From assembly GCA_034769895.1 (NCBI GenBank), contig CM068368.1:340713076-340777075 (forward strand): 64,000 nucleotides of DNA, read 5' to 3'. Within the stretch, counting starts at the first letter, position 1; each line of letters starts with the position of its first letter. Shown here in pieces: positions 1 to 12,273 of this stretch. The DNA comes from Magicicada septendecula (Eukaryota; Arthropoda; Insecta; Hemiptera; Cicadidae). Position numbers and translations under genes: made by a program. Under the pieces are notes generated by a model, which did not search any database, had not been told where the DNA came from, and saw only the letters and a program-made list of their open reading frames with translations.

Positions 1-241
1 TGGTTAGACAAGGAAATCATCGACATTAAAGGAAGTTCGAACATCAATGTATTCGTAAATTTTTTGAGTTGTATGCAGGACCATATAAGGTTAATCGTGT
101 CTTCGGCGATGCAACATATGAACTTGCTGATTGCGATAACAGCAACAGAATAAGAGGGAAATTTAACGTGCGTCAGATGAAGAAGTATCACGAGCTGAAG
201 ATGCAAGTCACGCAGGAAAGTGAAAGTTACATCAGCAGTTA
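1..241 (+). pseudogene. Ty3/gypsy integrase C-terminal end (partial, cut by window edge)
   Basis: Frame 3 reads FFELYAGPYKVNRVFGDATY and on to a TAG at 239-241. This is the pattern of the small barrel domain that follows the catalytic core in Ty3/gypsy integrases (FELYxGPY, then VRQMKKYHE). The rest of pol lies left of the window. The reading frame contains a stop (TAA, 27-29) just upstream of the conserved block, so this copy is probably dead unless translation uses another frame there. The family differs from the gypsy dimer at 3899-19018, whose integrase tail has another sequence. The assignment to gypsy rests on this short domain only. Confidence 0.75.
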
Positions 242-2908
242 GTGGACTATAGGGAAGGGAGCACGCGCATTGGCCGATTGCCCCGCGGAACCAGTCCAAC
301 TAGCTAGACAATAAGATGTGTAACTTGTTAACTTGTTAAATTTAAAATTTCACATGAACTCCTTAAGTCACGATGTATCTATCTAATGACACTAATTACA
401 TGTGAAATGATTAATATTGATGAAGTATTTCAATATAAAAAGACACTTATAGTGCGAAAACTTTGATCGGGTGTGCAGCAATAAATTGCTGAAACATTAT
501 AATGAACATATTAACACAGACATATAAAACAGTTAAGTGATGTAGAATCAACTACTGAAACATGAGCAGTATAGAATGAAATCATCAATGATCATAATGA
601 TATGAAATGAACCTTTAATTGCTCATAGATCATGTATATGTTTTGTTAATTAATATAATTAATAGTAATGCGTATTGTAAGGGATGTTTAATGATGATTA
701 GTGATTATATAGATATATGTGTTTATGTGTTCATAAATTGTTGTTTTGAAACGCTTGAGATAAGTTAAAGACATTAACTATCGTAATATAATTAAGACAA
801 TACGTGATTAATTACATTTCATGTTGAAAGATCATTATTTCATGTATTATGTCATAAATGGATAACATAGGTATCCACAGGTATTGTTATTATTATAAGA
901 TAATTCTATGCCTATTTATATATGCATCGTATGTAAAAATGCGTTCATTCTTACTCAGATGCATGGCAATAAATTCCTAGAGTCAATTAATAACAGAATA
1001 TAGGGAATATATACCAGTATACGCCAAGCAGAGAAAAATGGGTCAATGACCGTGACCATTCTCAAGGAGAACTCCCAAGACAAACTCAGAGCGCGGAAAT
1101 CGGATTAGAATGTCTTCTGCGGATCCAACATCCAATCCGATTTGGGGACGATGTAATGACCAAAAATTTTATTTTTTTTAAATTTTGATCAAGAAGTACG
1201 TTACACCAGCCAAGTCACCCCAACCCGGGCCAGAAGCAATAAATAAAGAAGCAACTTAACGAAGTGTCAACTGGACGCTTGCCAAGAACAATAAGAAAAT
1301 GCCTGACACAACACTACAATAGGAAGTAAGGTTCGCCTGTGACAGACTCGACTCAACTGAGATTTACAGCCCACAACAAACCGGACAAAAGATGCAGTAC
1401 GGTGGCCCAGATACGGAGAAATTGTAGCGAACACACGCTGTAAGGTTAATTTGGAGCGTGCCAGCAATAAGAAAGGAGTACTCACACAAAGAGGCTCACC
1501 CCATATGAGAACAAAACAGCGTATATCCAGTGAATAGGACTAGGATGTGCGCACAGCGGGAAGACATCTTACTGGTGACAACTAGTATTTATGACGAGGG
1601 ACAGGAGTGTCATCTTGGAAACGATGACACGCAGTGTGCTGCTAATTGACGAAAAAGGGTCATGGGAAATCAGACAATAACGAAATGCGACGTATTGTTC
1701 ACGTGAGAACAGCAGCAGACCTCCAGGACATACTTAGACAAAAGCTTGATGGACAGGCGCGGAATTGCTCTATATTCTAGGAAACGGTATGGAGCCCTTT
1801 CGTCGTGTACTTGAGGGGATGCCCGATAACCAACCAGAGTACGGCATCTTCCCAGGACACAGGTGGAGAGGATTGTCGTCATGATAGCAACGCGAACAAC
1901 GAATCAGAGGTCGAGAACCATAGTTCTACATATAAGGGTAGGAGTTCATCTGACCTATCATGGTTGACCAAAGGCGTGTTTGCCAGGACATTGCATTGTG
2001 GTAAATGAAGCTTAATAAAAACTGTTCACAGGGCACGCGGAGCGAGCAGTCTTCATAAAATTTTCAATCTTATTCTATTTCTCAGTCTCAGTATAAATTC
2101 TCAGTCAGTAATATACGTGTATCAGTTTTACTCTGAAACTCAGTTACGCAGTGCTTTAATCAGTTAACACAGCATTTCAGTTAATGACAAGTTATTCAGT
2201 CATAGTGTATCCTCAGTGACTCAATCATGCAGTATATTCCAGTGGTTAAAAACTTTCAGTTACTCAGTTTTACTCAGCTACCGCTTGTTGAAAACTAAGT
2301 TAATTATTCGCAGTTTTCATTTATTAACAGACTCGCAGAACTTTCGTTAATGCTTTACCGAGTTACGGAAACGTATCGTTGCACAGTGCAAAGTGTTACA
2401 ACACCGAATGGAACAATACATCACGTAATCTAAAACACAATACATTAACGTATATAGATACAAGAAGAAGTTTGACGATAGACAGTTATATATACACAAT
2501 AATTAACAATGAACGCACTCATGCAACACATAACTTTATAGACACTCATATTAACGACCGATATCAACGGAGGACACACACACACCGCGAGTGAATCGTA
2601 TCCGCGAGTGTTAAGTGATGATAACATCGAAGCTACGCAACCTTACGCATTTGGATCATCAGTGGGAAGGAGTTTCACCGATGGAAATTTTGGATAATCC
2701 ATTTCACAAGTAATCTTTATGTTATTACTGTTATAATAACTCTACTGTCCTGACTCTTTTCAAAGAAATCACCCTTTGAGAATTTAGAATGATTATCATG
2801 GTAATTTTAAATAAAGCTATTCATCTGAGGCAAATGAACGCATTAGTGTAAGATTAATATATTGATTATCTATTTTAAACATATTTAAAGCGGTCCAGGT
2901 CACTGTAT
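242..2908. other. Non-coding stretch after gypsy pol; probable 3' LTR plus flank, boundaries unresolved
   Basis: No convincing coding frame exists here. The pol stop is followed by a purine-rich run (agggaagggag, about 251-261) that could be a polypurine tract. A candidate LTR start is TGTGTAACTTG near 316. Further on are a perfect 10-bp inverted repeat (AAATCGGATT at 1098, complement ending at 1143), an AATAAA near 2013, a TATAAAT near 2091 and the TCAGT cluster. The 5' LTR is outside the window, so no LTR end or target duplication can be checked. Short open frames in this stretch are not supported as genes. Confidence 0.4.
2082..2268 (+). repeat. TCAGT pentamer cluster
   Basis: Twelve copies of TCAGT occur within about 187 bases, all on the plus strand and at irregular spacing, beginning with two overlapping pairs (ctcagtctcagt, ctcagtcagt). 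This is far more than expected by chance. TCAGT is the arthropod initiator-element consensus, and the cluster starts beside a TATAAAT at about 2091, so it may sit at the transcription start or 5' leader part of the presumed LTR. That role is inference. Confidence 0.6.
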
Positions 2909-3471
2909 GATAATTATATATAATTTACCTTAATTTCCGTCCAGTGACGTCAAGCGTAATTTGTATTTGGTTACGCGTTTCAGGCCATGTGGCCCATCCT
3001 CAGACCATCACTCCAAGAGGAGCTCGTTAAAAAATAAAAAATCCACATAAAACAAACACATAATAAATAAATACAAAAATATATTAAAACATTTAAAGGC
3101 GTTCTATTACACGAACACGGTGCACCGCGTGTAGCATGCCTGAACTGCGTCAATGGAACCTGTTATCTATTATTATCTGTAATCGATCGCAGCGCGGTAT
3201 CATACAGTGGGTTGGACCTGAAGTTAAGTTTATCATTAAGTATGTCGTCACACACATCTGGGTTATTATGACCTCTATATATCTCGAATTCTTCAAGCGC
3301 ATCCATATAACGGCCTTTGGCACAATAATGTAGGGGTATGAAGTTATTGTTGAAATTTGTATATGAATGATTACATGAAATCAGATGCCTTGTAAAGTTA
3401 GATTTAATATTATCTATGGAAAAATTACCCCTGTTAAAATGGCTTTGTGGTGTGTGTTCGCGGAATCTTTC
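2909..3471 (-). pseudogene. Penelope-like element, inverted 3' end with GIY-YIG tail
   Basis: Read on the minus strand, this segment is a near-exact copy of 19056-19619. It encodes the end of a Penelope-like protein (RFREHTPQSHFNRGN through NPLYDTALRSITDNNR), which is the part just after the GIY-YIG signature, followed by the 3' untranslated region. It joins at about 3471, after ggaatcttt, to a forward-oriented piece of the same element. This head-to-head inverted 3' copy beside a forward body is a known insertion form of Penelope-like elements. No catalytic YIG motif is present in this arm because it is 5'-truncated. Confidence 0.85.
2943..3007 (-). ncRNA. Hammerhead-ribozyme-like motif, PLE copy A
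   Basis: The minus strand carries CTGAGGA (2997-3003), then a hairpin with GGCC arms and an ACAT loop, then GAAAC (2977-2981). This matches the conserved hammerhead core CUGANGA / stem II / GAAA. ACG of the GAAACG can pair with CGT just before a GTC at 2946-2948, giving a 3-bp stem III. Hammerhead motifs are known from Penelope-like elements, so the context fits. No folding program was run. Confidence 0.55.
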
Positions 3472-3898
3472 CACGAAACGTGACCATACATGCAGACTCA
3501 CACCACCCCTTCTCTCAAAAATTAGCGGCCTACAACAGTTTTATTCACAGACTTTTAATGATCCCCCTAAATAATGATGATTTCGAGAGTGAACTCAACA
3601 TAATTAAACACATAGCTCTGGCCAACGGATATGAATCCCAAATGATTGACAATATTCTTAGAAAACACAAATCCCGTCGTTCCAAACAGACACATGATAT
3701 TACACCTAACAACAAATACATCACAACAACATACACTGAGTTGATGCCCAAGATCCTTACATCCACTTTAAATAAATTAGGTTATACTGTCATTTTTAAA
3801 ACAAATAACCGTCTACGGAACTTAGTTCGCCCAGTCGTTCAGACAACAATTGAATCCAAAACTGGTATTTACAAGCTTATATGTGACGATTGTGACCG
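3472..3898 (+). pseudogene. Penelope-like element, end of RT and linker region (interrupted)
   Basis: The open frame reads RNVTIHADSHHPFSQKLAAY and continues to GIYKLICDDCD. This is the region between the reverse-transcriptase domain and the GIY-YIG endonuclease of Penelope-like elements (HADSHHPF...KLAAYNSFIHRLL is typical, and KLxCxDCD directly precedes the YIGQTGR motif). The codon after the second aspartate is split by the gypsy dimer inserted at 3898/3899. The frame resumes at 19023 with FYIGQTGRPF. The element is 5'-truncated: no RT palm motifs are present, and the sequence left of 3472 is the inverted 3' copy. The interruption makes this copy non-functional. Confidence 0.88.
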
Positions 3899-5502
3899 TA
3901 TAACCTCTTCTTTAGAGTTATAACGGAGGGAACCCAAAATAATTGGTTCTGCCAATTATTTCAGGCTGCCTTATTAGAGACGAGCTGAAATTTAAATCAG
4001 AACAACACACAGTAAGACATACAAGGAATCAGGGAAGGTGAAACTGTTGATTTATATACTCAGTAAATGTGTGTAACAAGAAGACTTGCTTTATTAAACA
4101 TTAGAAATATAACATTTACTCCAAAGAACAGATCCCATGACGTTATTAATTAAATTAGTAAAATTAAGTGAAATGCTTTATTTAGAATATGGGATCACAA
4201 CAAATTTATCTAGCTATACCCCCGGATCCGGGTAACCATTGGTATTTAGTCTCTAATCTTTTAATTATATTTAATTCAAAATTTTATCTTGCAAGACCTT
4301 TACCTTTTTGCTTCATATATCTTCCATTAGAAGAATGGTATTAATAACATTACGTTACGTTAATATCTAAATTGTTACAATTGAATGATATTGAATAGTT
4401 ACAATTAAGTTCTCAAATTTAAGTTTTTATATTCTTATAAAATCAATCGTCTCTGTAAGTCTCTTAAATAGAGTATTGTGTTACAAAAATATTATCATTA
4501 TTCCTCGATAGACGTGCTATCGAGTCACCTCTATTTTTTGGATGTAGTAATCGCCTCCATGTGGTTCCGTCTTGGGAGTCCTAAAACGTCGTCCTCGTCT
4601 TGGTCTGGTCTCTGTTGTTCATGGCTTAATACGTCTGCAGGATAGGTAGAGTCTTCTACACAGATACTCGTTGATTCTCAGATGTCTCGAACTGCATCAT
4701 CGGTAGGGTATACTAGAGTTCTCATTTAGATGGTCCATGACCACAGGTCAGAGGTTGAAAAGATTCGTCCATCGGTGAAGATTGCAGTCATCGTTTTTTC
4801 TTTATTAACACTCGTCGTTTGTAGTTACATCTTTCTTCTTGTTACAAAGTTTTTGGAATGTTCTTTTTGTTAACGTTACATGTTACACTTTTTGTAACGG
4901 TTAGTAAAATACAAAATAATAATTAATTAATCCACACTAACAACAAATTGTATAACTTTTGAACAGAGCATTTTGCTCGTGCGTCTGCACAGCTGGGCGT
5001 CGTCATCGCAAGAGGGCGATTTTTCGTCCGCTACCCTAGTACATGACGAGAGAGAGTGGGGTGTTTATTCCGCGAGCATATATAGTTCCTGTTTTCTCTT
5101 TAAATAAACTTTTTATTTATACAAACTATCGCTAGATAAAAATACATCATTTAAATTAATTGTTTTAGTTACTATCTGTGTCTACAGATACTTTAATTAT
5201 TAACATTAGTTTACTCTATTATTTTTTTTAATTACAGTAGACTCGGAAAACAGGTCGAGTCCGGTATCAACAGGTAGGCGCTTGATAGCAAGCAAAGGGT
5301 TAAATACGAACATAATAATTATTTACAATATGCCTTTTCTTTATGGATACTTTGCCCTTATTAATTACTTCTTCCATTCACACTTAGTACCTACATGTTT
5401 TTATTATTATTATTGTGAGATTTAAATGGTTAATTGTACGCAACCTTAATTAATTAAATTTTTTTTTTTTTTATTCTGTAAATGTCAATTTATATCGTCA
5501 CA
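3899..5502 (-). repeat. LTR 1 of gypsy dimer (3' LTR of left unit)
   Basis: The repeat is 1604 bp. On the coding strand it runs from TGTGACGATATAAATTG at 5502 to GAGGTTATA at 3899. A TATATA box lies at about 5083-5090 with AATAAA just downstream near 5066, a plausible U3/R arrangement. I found no difference from LTR 2 on reading. Confidence 0.92.
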
Positions 5503-5517
5503 TACTCCGCCTCCTTA
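5503..5517 (-). promoter_or_regulatory. Polypurine tract of left gypsy unit
   Basis: On the coding strand TAAGGAGGCGGAGTA directly precedes the TGTGAC start of the 3' LTR. A purine-rich run at this exact position is the expected primer for plus-strand DNA synthesis. The identical tract is at 12259-12273. Confidence 0.75.
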
Positions 5518-5999
5518 CCAACACAGACTCCTAAAATTTTGGTCAGCTATGTACCGAGAGTATGCTTGGGGAGTTCCGTGTGAAATTTCTCTCACCCGTT
5601 TCTGGCTGTATATAATTACTAGCAGCATAAGTCATTCTTGACTGGCTGTTTCTTACCATCTATACATATACTTCATGTTTTACACGCTAATTCTATTACT
5701 ACATAAAATTTACATTATAAAGTATTTTCAACATTCTACATTTCCTTAACTCTACTACTTATTACTACTACCGGATTTTTCCTTTTTCTTTCGAGAGAGT
5801 TTTTCTTCGTTATAGAATTTACTCTTTAATTACTCCATTACGTTTATTGGATGTCAGCTGACTTCTTGCTTTGCTCTACTTTCGATGAAGAGGATTCAAG
5901 GTTGATCAGGCCTCGTACCTACTTATACGACAAGGTAGCCAAAGGTTACTCAAGTACTTTTGCGGTTGAGTACTAAACATTGTTTTCACATTTACTTAT

Positions 6000-8063
6000 T
6001 TAATTAACTGGCACTCTACTATTTTCTTCTTCAAGATAACGTTTTATCTGTGAAATATGTGTCCTTCGCACATATTTTTGAGTAGAGGGTTCGTACAGGG
6101 TCACAGTTACCGGAGTTAAGTATTTATGAATTTGATAAGGACCGCACCATCTGTAAGATAGCTTGGAAGTTGTCTTATCGACTGCACTACTCGTTGGGTG
6201 CGTGTTATACATAACTAAATCTCCGATTTGGTATTTTACTTTATTATTCTTATTCTTTTGCTCGTAATATTTCCTTGACTTCGCTAAGTTTGTTCGTAAA
6301 TTAGCGCGCGCTTCGTTCCATATCTTTCTAATATTTTTATCCCTAATTTCAAGGGGTAACAATTCGTGTATTTTCCACTTTGTGGATAATGGGTGATTAG
6401 GTTTATACTTGAACAACAATTCGAATGGGGTAGACTTATGTCCTTCATGATATGCCGAATTAAAGGCGAATTGTATCCAGGATAGGTTCTGGTCCCACGA
6501 AGTATGGTCGTTAGCATGGTAGGCAATTAAAGCAGATTTTAGGTTTCGCAAATACCTCTCAGCTATATTACCTTGCGGACGATACTCGGTAGTGGTAATG
6601 TGGTTTATACCTAGTTTGAAACACATGTTCCTGAATTCCTTGGACTTAAACTGTGGTCCGTTATCCGACACTAGATGGACTGGAATACCGAAATCTTTGA
6701 ATAATCTATTCTGTAAAATGCTTACTGTTGTCGTAGCTAAAGCTCGCCGCATGGGGTACATCCAGACGAACTTACTAAACGAATCTACGCAAATTAGTAA
6801 CATAGTATTTCCTGACTTGGAAGGTGGGTAGGGTCCAGAAAAGTCTAAATAAATTTTGGAAAATGGGGTGGCAGGAATCTCAGATATTAACTGACTTATT
6901 TGGCTGTTTCTCGCTGGTTTGCTGAGTGCACACAACTTACACCTTTTTACAAAGTTAGCTATCTCACTGTTCATATTTTCCCAGTGATATTCTCTCCGAA
7001 TCCGATGTATGGTTTTATTTATTCCCATATGTCCTCCAATGGTGGAAGAGTGATAATATTCCATTAGCATAGGTTTAATAATATCCGGGGCGATGATACG
7101 CAAATATTTTCCGTTAGCTATTCTACAACATAATACTTTCTTATTTAATAGGTATTTTTCAGACTTGTTTCCTTTTTCAAGTTGTTTAATGATCGGACTC
7201 AAACGTGGGTCTTGTTGTTGGTAATGGGCTAAATCCGTAAATGCAAGAGGAAATTCGGTAATTAACGCATTAATAATAGGTGTCTCTCTACTCTTGTTTT
7301 CGTAATTATTACTACTAGGCTGGAACATACGTGACAGGGTATCGGCAACTACGTTTTGGGTGCCTCTAATATGTTGTACTTTGAATTTAAAACAATTTAA
7401 TCTCAATACCCATCTTCCGATTCGACCTAATTGTTTTGGGTGGTTTAGTAGCCAGGATAAAGCTTGATTATCTGTTTCTAGCAAAAACTCTTTATGTTCT
7501 AAAAATGGTTTGAACTTCTCAAACGCAAAAACGATAGCTAAGCATTCTAATTCGTATGCAGAGTATTTCTTTTCTTGGTCCGTCAGGGTGCGTGAAGCGT
7601 AACTAATTGGTAATCGAGAGTTATCTACTTCCTGATAAATTACTGCACCTAGGGCTACACTTGAACTGTCGGTTTGCACAACAAACGGTTTACTAAAATC
7701 GGCTAATTGTAGTACGGGGGGTGATATGATGCTTTCCTTTAATTTCTCAAATGCGGTTTGGCGTTGCTCATTCCACTCAAATTTTACTCCCTTCTTTCTT
7801 AAAGTATTTAGTGGTGCTGCGATTTCGGCTAGATGTGGGATATACTTGTGGAAATAATTTATCATTCCTAAAAATCGAGCAATTCCTTTCGCATCCCGCG
7901 GTGGTAAAAATTCTCTGATAGCACGGGTTCGCTCTGGGTCTATGCTTACCTTTCCGTTGGCTTTTACGATGTGACCTAAAAAGGAGAATTGTGTCACAGC
8001 AAAATTTACTTTACTGGGGTTTACAGTTAATCCAGCTTTCTCTAATCGTGATAATACTTCAGT
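6000..8063 (-). pseudogene. pol: gypsy pol, left unit: RT thumb, RNase H, integrase
   Basis: This open frame begins in the RT domain just past a frameshift. In order it shows the RT thumb and connection (FLGHIVKANGK, then FLGMINYFHKYIPHLAEIA), RNase H (FVVQTDSSSVALGAVIYQ; later ETDNQALSWLL), the integrase zinc finger (HHCC type, GGHMGINKT through KRCKLCALSK) and the integrase core. The core's acidic residues lie in YLDFSGP, LVSDNGPQ and GNIAERYL. A C-terminal barrel (LSYRWCGPYQIHKYL) ends at the stop by 6000. Length and domain order are normal for Ty3/gypsy pol, and about 500 bp of 3' untranslated sequence separates it from the LTR. It is in the -1 frame relative to the upstream protease-RT frame, which ends at 8042. 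Because the break falls inside the RT domain it is more likely a mutation than programmed frameshifting. Confidence 0.92.
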
Positions 8064-9256
8064 ATATGTGCAAGATGTTGTTCCATTGACACGCTGTAAA
8101 TAACAATATCGTCTAGGTAGTGGTACACATATTTAAACTTTATGTCGTGAAATAATTTTTCTAACAATCTGCTACATACAGAACTACCTTGGGAAATACC
8201 AAAAGGTACCCTAGTAAATTGGTATAGGTTGAAAGGCACGGCAAAAGCGGTGAGACGTTTCGATTCTTCTGAAAGTGGTATCTGATGAAAAGCCTGATTC
8301 AAATCCATAATGGTAAAAATTTTTGCTTTCGTAAAATAATGAAAAGCACTGTGGATGTCGGGAAGTGGAATGGATTCAAATTCTATTCGTTTATTTAGTT
8401 GTCTATAGTCTACAACTAATCTATGTTTATCGTTGCTTTTGGGTACTAAAAACGCAGGGGATGAATAAGATGAAGTAGAGGGTTCGATGACTCCTTCTTC
8501 TAATAGTTTATTAATTTGGTTCCTCATTACTTCCATTTTTGGCGGTGATAACTTGTATGGGGCTAAACGTATTACTTTATTATCGCTCAAATTTATCTTA
8601 TACTCTATCAGATCCGTCAGTCCTAACTTGGGGGTGAGCACATTGGAGAATTGATTTATTAACTTTTGTATGTTACGTCTATCTTTACTTTCCAGATGAC
8701 CTAATTCACATTCGTGATGCTTTAGATGAGAAGAAGTAGTGCTTGTACTTTCTCTGTTATTTGAATTATCCTCTAAGTTATATTTCCGTGAACGATCGAA
8801 TCCAAAGTAAAATTTCTTATCATGAATATTTAGAATTATTCCTGTTTTACTGATAAAATCGGCTCCCAATATTAACTCGGGTCCTAATTCGTCGCTTACT
8901 AACATCGGAAAATACCACGTCAAATGTTTTATTTTAACTTTACACGTGATGATAAGTTTTATTATTAAGTTTTGTTTGTTAGCGGTTGAGCATTTAATGT
9001 TTACAGATTGACTGCGTTTGACTAAATTATGTCTAAATAACTTATTGGCGAGGTCATGACTAATTAAACTTCGCGTTGATCCGGAATCAATTAAACCAAG
9101 GGTGGATGTTACACCAAGGTCAACTTGTACATAAGGTAATTGACACTTACTGAAATTACACTTATTAATAGCGTTACATTTATCTATAAATTTTTTTACA
9201 TAGGGGTCTAGTTTTCTTTTCTTCTGTGACCTTCCCTTTATCTCGTTTCTTAAAAT
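8042..9256 (-). pseudogene. pol: gypsy pol, left unit: protease and RT fingers/palm
   Basis: The frame is open from just after a stop at 9257-9259 to TAG at 8042-8044, about 404 residues. It starts in a basic, cysteine-containing linker, then shows an aspartic protease with the LIDSGSTRSLIS active-site loop and the second strand ELILGADFI. Next come RT motifs: FLVPKSNDKHRLVVDYRQLN, FTIMDLNQAFHQIPL (first catalytic Asp), FGISQGSS and YHYLDDIVIYS (catalytic YLDD). It ends prematurely at HILKYYHD instead of running into the thumb, which lies in the -1 frame at 6000-8063. No conventional start codon is obvious, as expected for a domain that would be made by frameshift or readthrough from gag. One residue differs from the right unit: Val for Glu after IYS (base 8091). 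Confidence 0.92.
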
Positions 9257-10654
9257 CTAACTTAATTTTATTTTTTACTACTAATTTACGTAACCTCACA
9301 ACATCATGGCCCGACTGATTACATCTTGCGTACTCTAACTCTAGTAGTTAGTTTTCTGCTACTTTCTTTAACTCTTGTAAAGAATTTTTCAGTGCGGCGC
9401 CATTGTGACTGAGTTATGTTCCTTATATCTATTTCGCTTACTTATACTTAAGATAATCTAAAGTTGATCCCATACTCAACCCTAGATTATTTATTTAATT
9501 CTAGTTGCTTACTTTACTGAGATAAGCGGAATGTCACGAAGGGGAATCTTTATTCACTTCTAAGCAATTAACTGTAACACACTAAGCGAGAGGGGACAAA
9601 CACTTTACTTTCAACGATCAGCTGTTACGCTGGAATGTGGGTCAAACTAGTTTTAAACAATGGCCTCGTTTATGAGTACAAAGGGGAGAAGTCGACTCGA
9701 GGGTGGATAGATCTCTATGGTTCCATTTAACAATAGCTGGCGGCTAGGGACTTATTTTCAAGCAGGACACAACTTATTTATTATTATTCACACATATTAT
9801 TCATTTCTTTTTTCTTATCTCACTAATACACTTTTATAATTATAATTATACTAACGTGTTATAATAATTTACGATCTTATTAAACTTTTTTATTTTAAAT
9901 GACTTATTATTTATTATTATTACTTTGGTCTGATTTAAGAGACGGTTTCTTTTTATTTCGAATTAGTTTATTTACTTAGGGAAACATCATTCCATTAAAT
10001 TAATTAGTACACTTGTTTTATTTAATTCGATTTAATTTTCAACAAAGGGGAGATACATGGTTACTAGGCACAAGACGACACACAGGAAAGGACACGCTTC
10101 TTATAACAATAGGGCAAACAAAGAAGGTGAAGTGATTGTTTCATTCCGCGATGGGGGAGGCTCACAATGACAATATACACACTAACAGGAACAGACAAGA
10201 ATTCAACCGGTCTGGTATTGTTTACCAACAGACGTGTTGTTAAATGAACTTTTGACAAGCTCATACATGGTTCGTTTACATGTGATTATATGTTAATCTT
10301 ACTTTACACATATTATGTTATATTACTATAATATTAATTATTATTTTTACCTTATTTAAATTTCTGACACATATTAAAATACACGAGTAAATAAATCAAC
10401 AGCTTATGAATAGGGACCCAATTACTGTTTAACAACACAAGTCATAAAAAGTGCGCATCTTATTTGTGACACTCGGTACACAATTAATTAAGCAATTAAG
10501 CAACCAAGCAGAGTACCACATCTTACTTGCGTCACGATGCTTACAATTATTCTCAATTAGACAACAGCACAATACACAATTAATTATTATTTACACCATA
10601 GCACATTTATTATTAATTAGCAGTTAATTATTAATTAAGCAGAGTTGCGCATCT
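9257..10654 (-). pseudogene. Decayed gag and leader of left gypsy unit
   Basis: Only a remnant of gag is readable. Near 9300-9420 on the minus strand a frame reads LKNSLQELKKVAEN, a stop, then ARCNQSGHDVVRL. The last part resembles a CCHC zinc knuckle (C-x4-H present, first and last cysteines not). Upstream of this, to the LTR at 10655, the sequence is AT-rich and repeatedly interrupted. A 66-residue open frame at 10064-10264 has no gag features. The 1.4 kb available is short for a leader plus a full gag. No tRNA primer-binding site starting with TGG is visible beside the LTR end. Confidence 0.6.
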
Positions 10655-12258
10655 TATAACCTCTTCTTTAGAGTTATAACGGAGGGAACCCAAAATAATT
10701 GGTTCTGCCAATTATTTCAGGCTGCCTTATTAGAGACGAGCTGAAATTTAAATCAGAACAACACACAGTAAGACATACAAGGAATCAGGGAAGGTGAAAC
10801 TGTTGATTTATATACTCAGTAAATGTGTGTAACAAGAAGACTTGCTTTATTAAACATTAGAAATATAACATTTACTCCAAAGAACAGATCCCATGACGTT
10901 ATTAATTAAATTAGTAAAATTAAGTGAAATGCTTTATTTAGAATATGGGATCACAACAAATTTATCTAGCTATACCCCCGGATCCGGGTAACCATTGGTA
11001 TTTAGTCTCTAATCTTTTAATTATATTTAATTCAAAATTTTATCTTGCAAGACCTTTACCTTTTTGCTTCATATATCTTCCATTAGAAGAATGGTATTAA
11101 TAACATTACGTTACGTTAATATCTAAATTGTTACAATTGAATGATATTGAATAGTTACAATTAAGTTCTCAAATTTAAGTTTTTATATTCTTATAAAATC
11201 AATCGTCTCTGTAAGTCTCTTAAATAGAGTATTGTGTTACAAAAATATTATCATTATTCCTCGATAGACGTGCTATCGAGTCACCTCTATTTTTTGGATG
11301 TAGTAATCGCCTCCATGTGGTTCCGTCTTGGGAGTCCTAAAACGTCGTCCTCGTCTTGGTCTGGTCTCTGTTGTTCATGGCTTAATACGTCTGCAGGATA
11401 GGTAGAGTCTTCTACACAGATACTCGTTGATTCTCAGATGTCTCGAACTGCATCATCGGTAGGGTATACTAGAGTTCTCATTTAGATGGTCCATGACCAC
11501 AGGTCAGAGGTTGAAAAGATTCGTCCATCGGTGAAGATTGCAGTCATCGTTTTTTCTTTATTAACACTCGTCGTTTGTAGTTACATCTTTCTTCTTGTTA
11601 CAAAGTTTTTGGAATGTTCTTTTTGTTAACGTTACATGTTACACTTTTTGTAACGGTTAGTAAAATACAAAATAATAATTAATTAATCCACACTAACAAC
11701 AAATTGTATAACTTTTGAACAGAGCATTTTGCTCGTGCGTCTGCACAGCTGGGCGTCGTCATCGCAAGAGGGCGATTTTTCGTCCGCTACCCTAGTACAT
11801 GACGAGAGAGAGTGGGGTGTTTATTCCGCGAGCATATATAGTTCCTGTTTTCTCTTTAAATAAACTTTTTATTTATACAAACTATCGCTAGATAAAAATA
11901 CATCATTTAAATTAATTGTTTTAGTTACTATCTGTGTCTACAGATACTTTAATTATTAACATTAGTTTACTCTATTATTTTTTTTAATTACAGTAGACTC
12001 GGAAAACAGGTCGAGTCCGGTATCAACAGGTAGGCGCTTGATAGCAAGCAAAGGGTTAAATACGAACATAATAATTATTTACAATATGCCTTTTCTTTAT
12101 GGATACTTTGCCCTTATTAATTACTTCTTCCATTCACACTTAGTACCTACATGTTTTTATTATTATTATTGTGAGATTTAAATGGTTAATTGTACGCAAC
12201 CTTAATTAATTAAATTTTTTTTTTTTTTATTCTGTAAATGTCAATTTATATCGTCACA
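10655..12258 (-). repeat. LTR 2 of gypsy dimer (shared middle LTR)
   Basis: The repeat is 1604 bp and serves as the 5' LTR of the left unit and the 3' LTR of the right unit. I found no difference from LTR 1 on reading. There is no target-site duplication around it, so it was not a separate insertion. Confidence 0.92.
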
Positions 12259-12273
12259 TACTCCGCCTCCTTA
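12259..12273 (-). promoter_or_regulatory. Polypurine tract of right gypsy unit
   Basis: This is the same purine-rich tract as at 5503-5517, directly before the TGTGAC end of LTR 2 on the coding strand. Confidence 0.75.

Noticed and set aside
6592..6831. 79-residue plus-strand frame within gypsy pol (also 13348-13587)
   Set aside because: Antisense shadow of the integrase core.
10064..10264. 66-residue open frame in the gypsy leader (also at 16820-17020)
   Set aside because: No gag, nucleic-acid-binding or envelope features; it lies in AT-rich leader sequence.
10620..10654. tRNA primer-binding site next to the gypsy LTR
   Set aside because: The sequence just inside the LTR on the coding strand (AGATGCGCAACTCTGC) does not begin TGG, and I could not match it to a tRNA 3' end.
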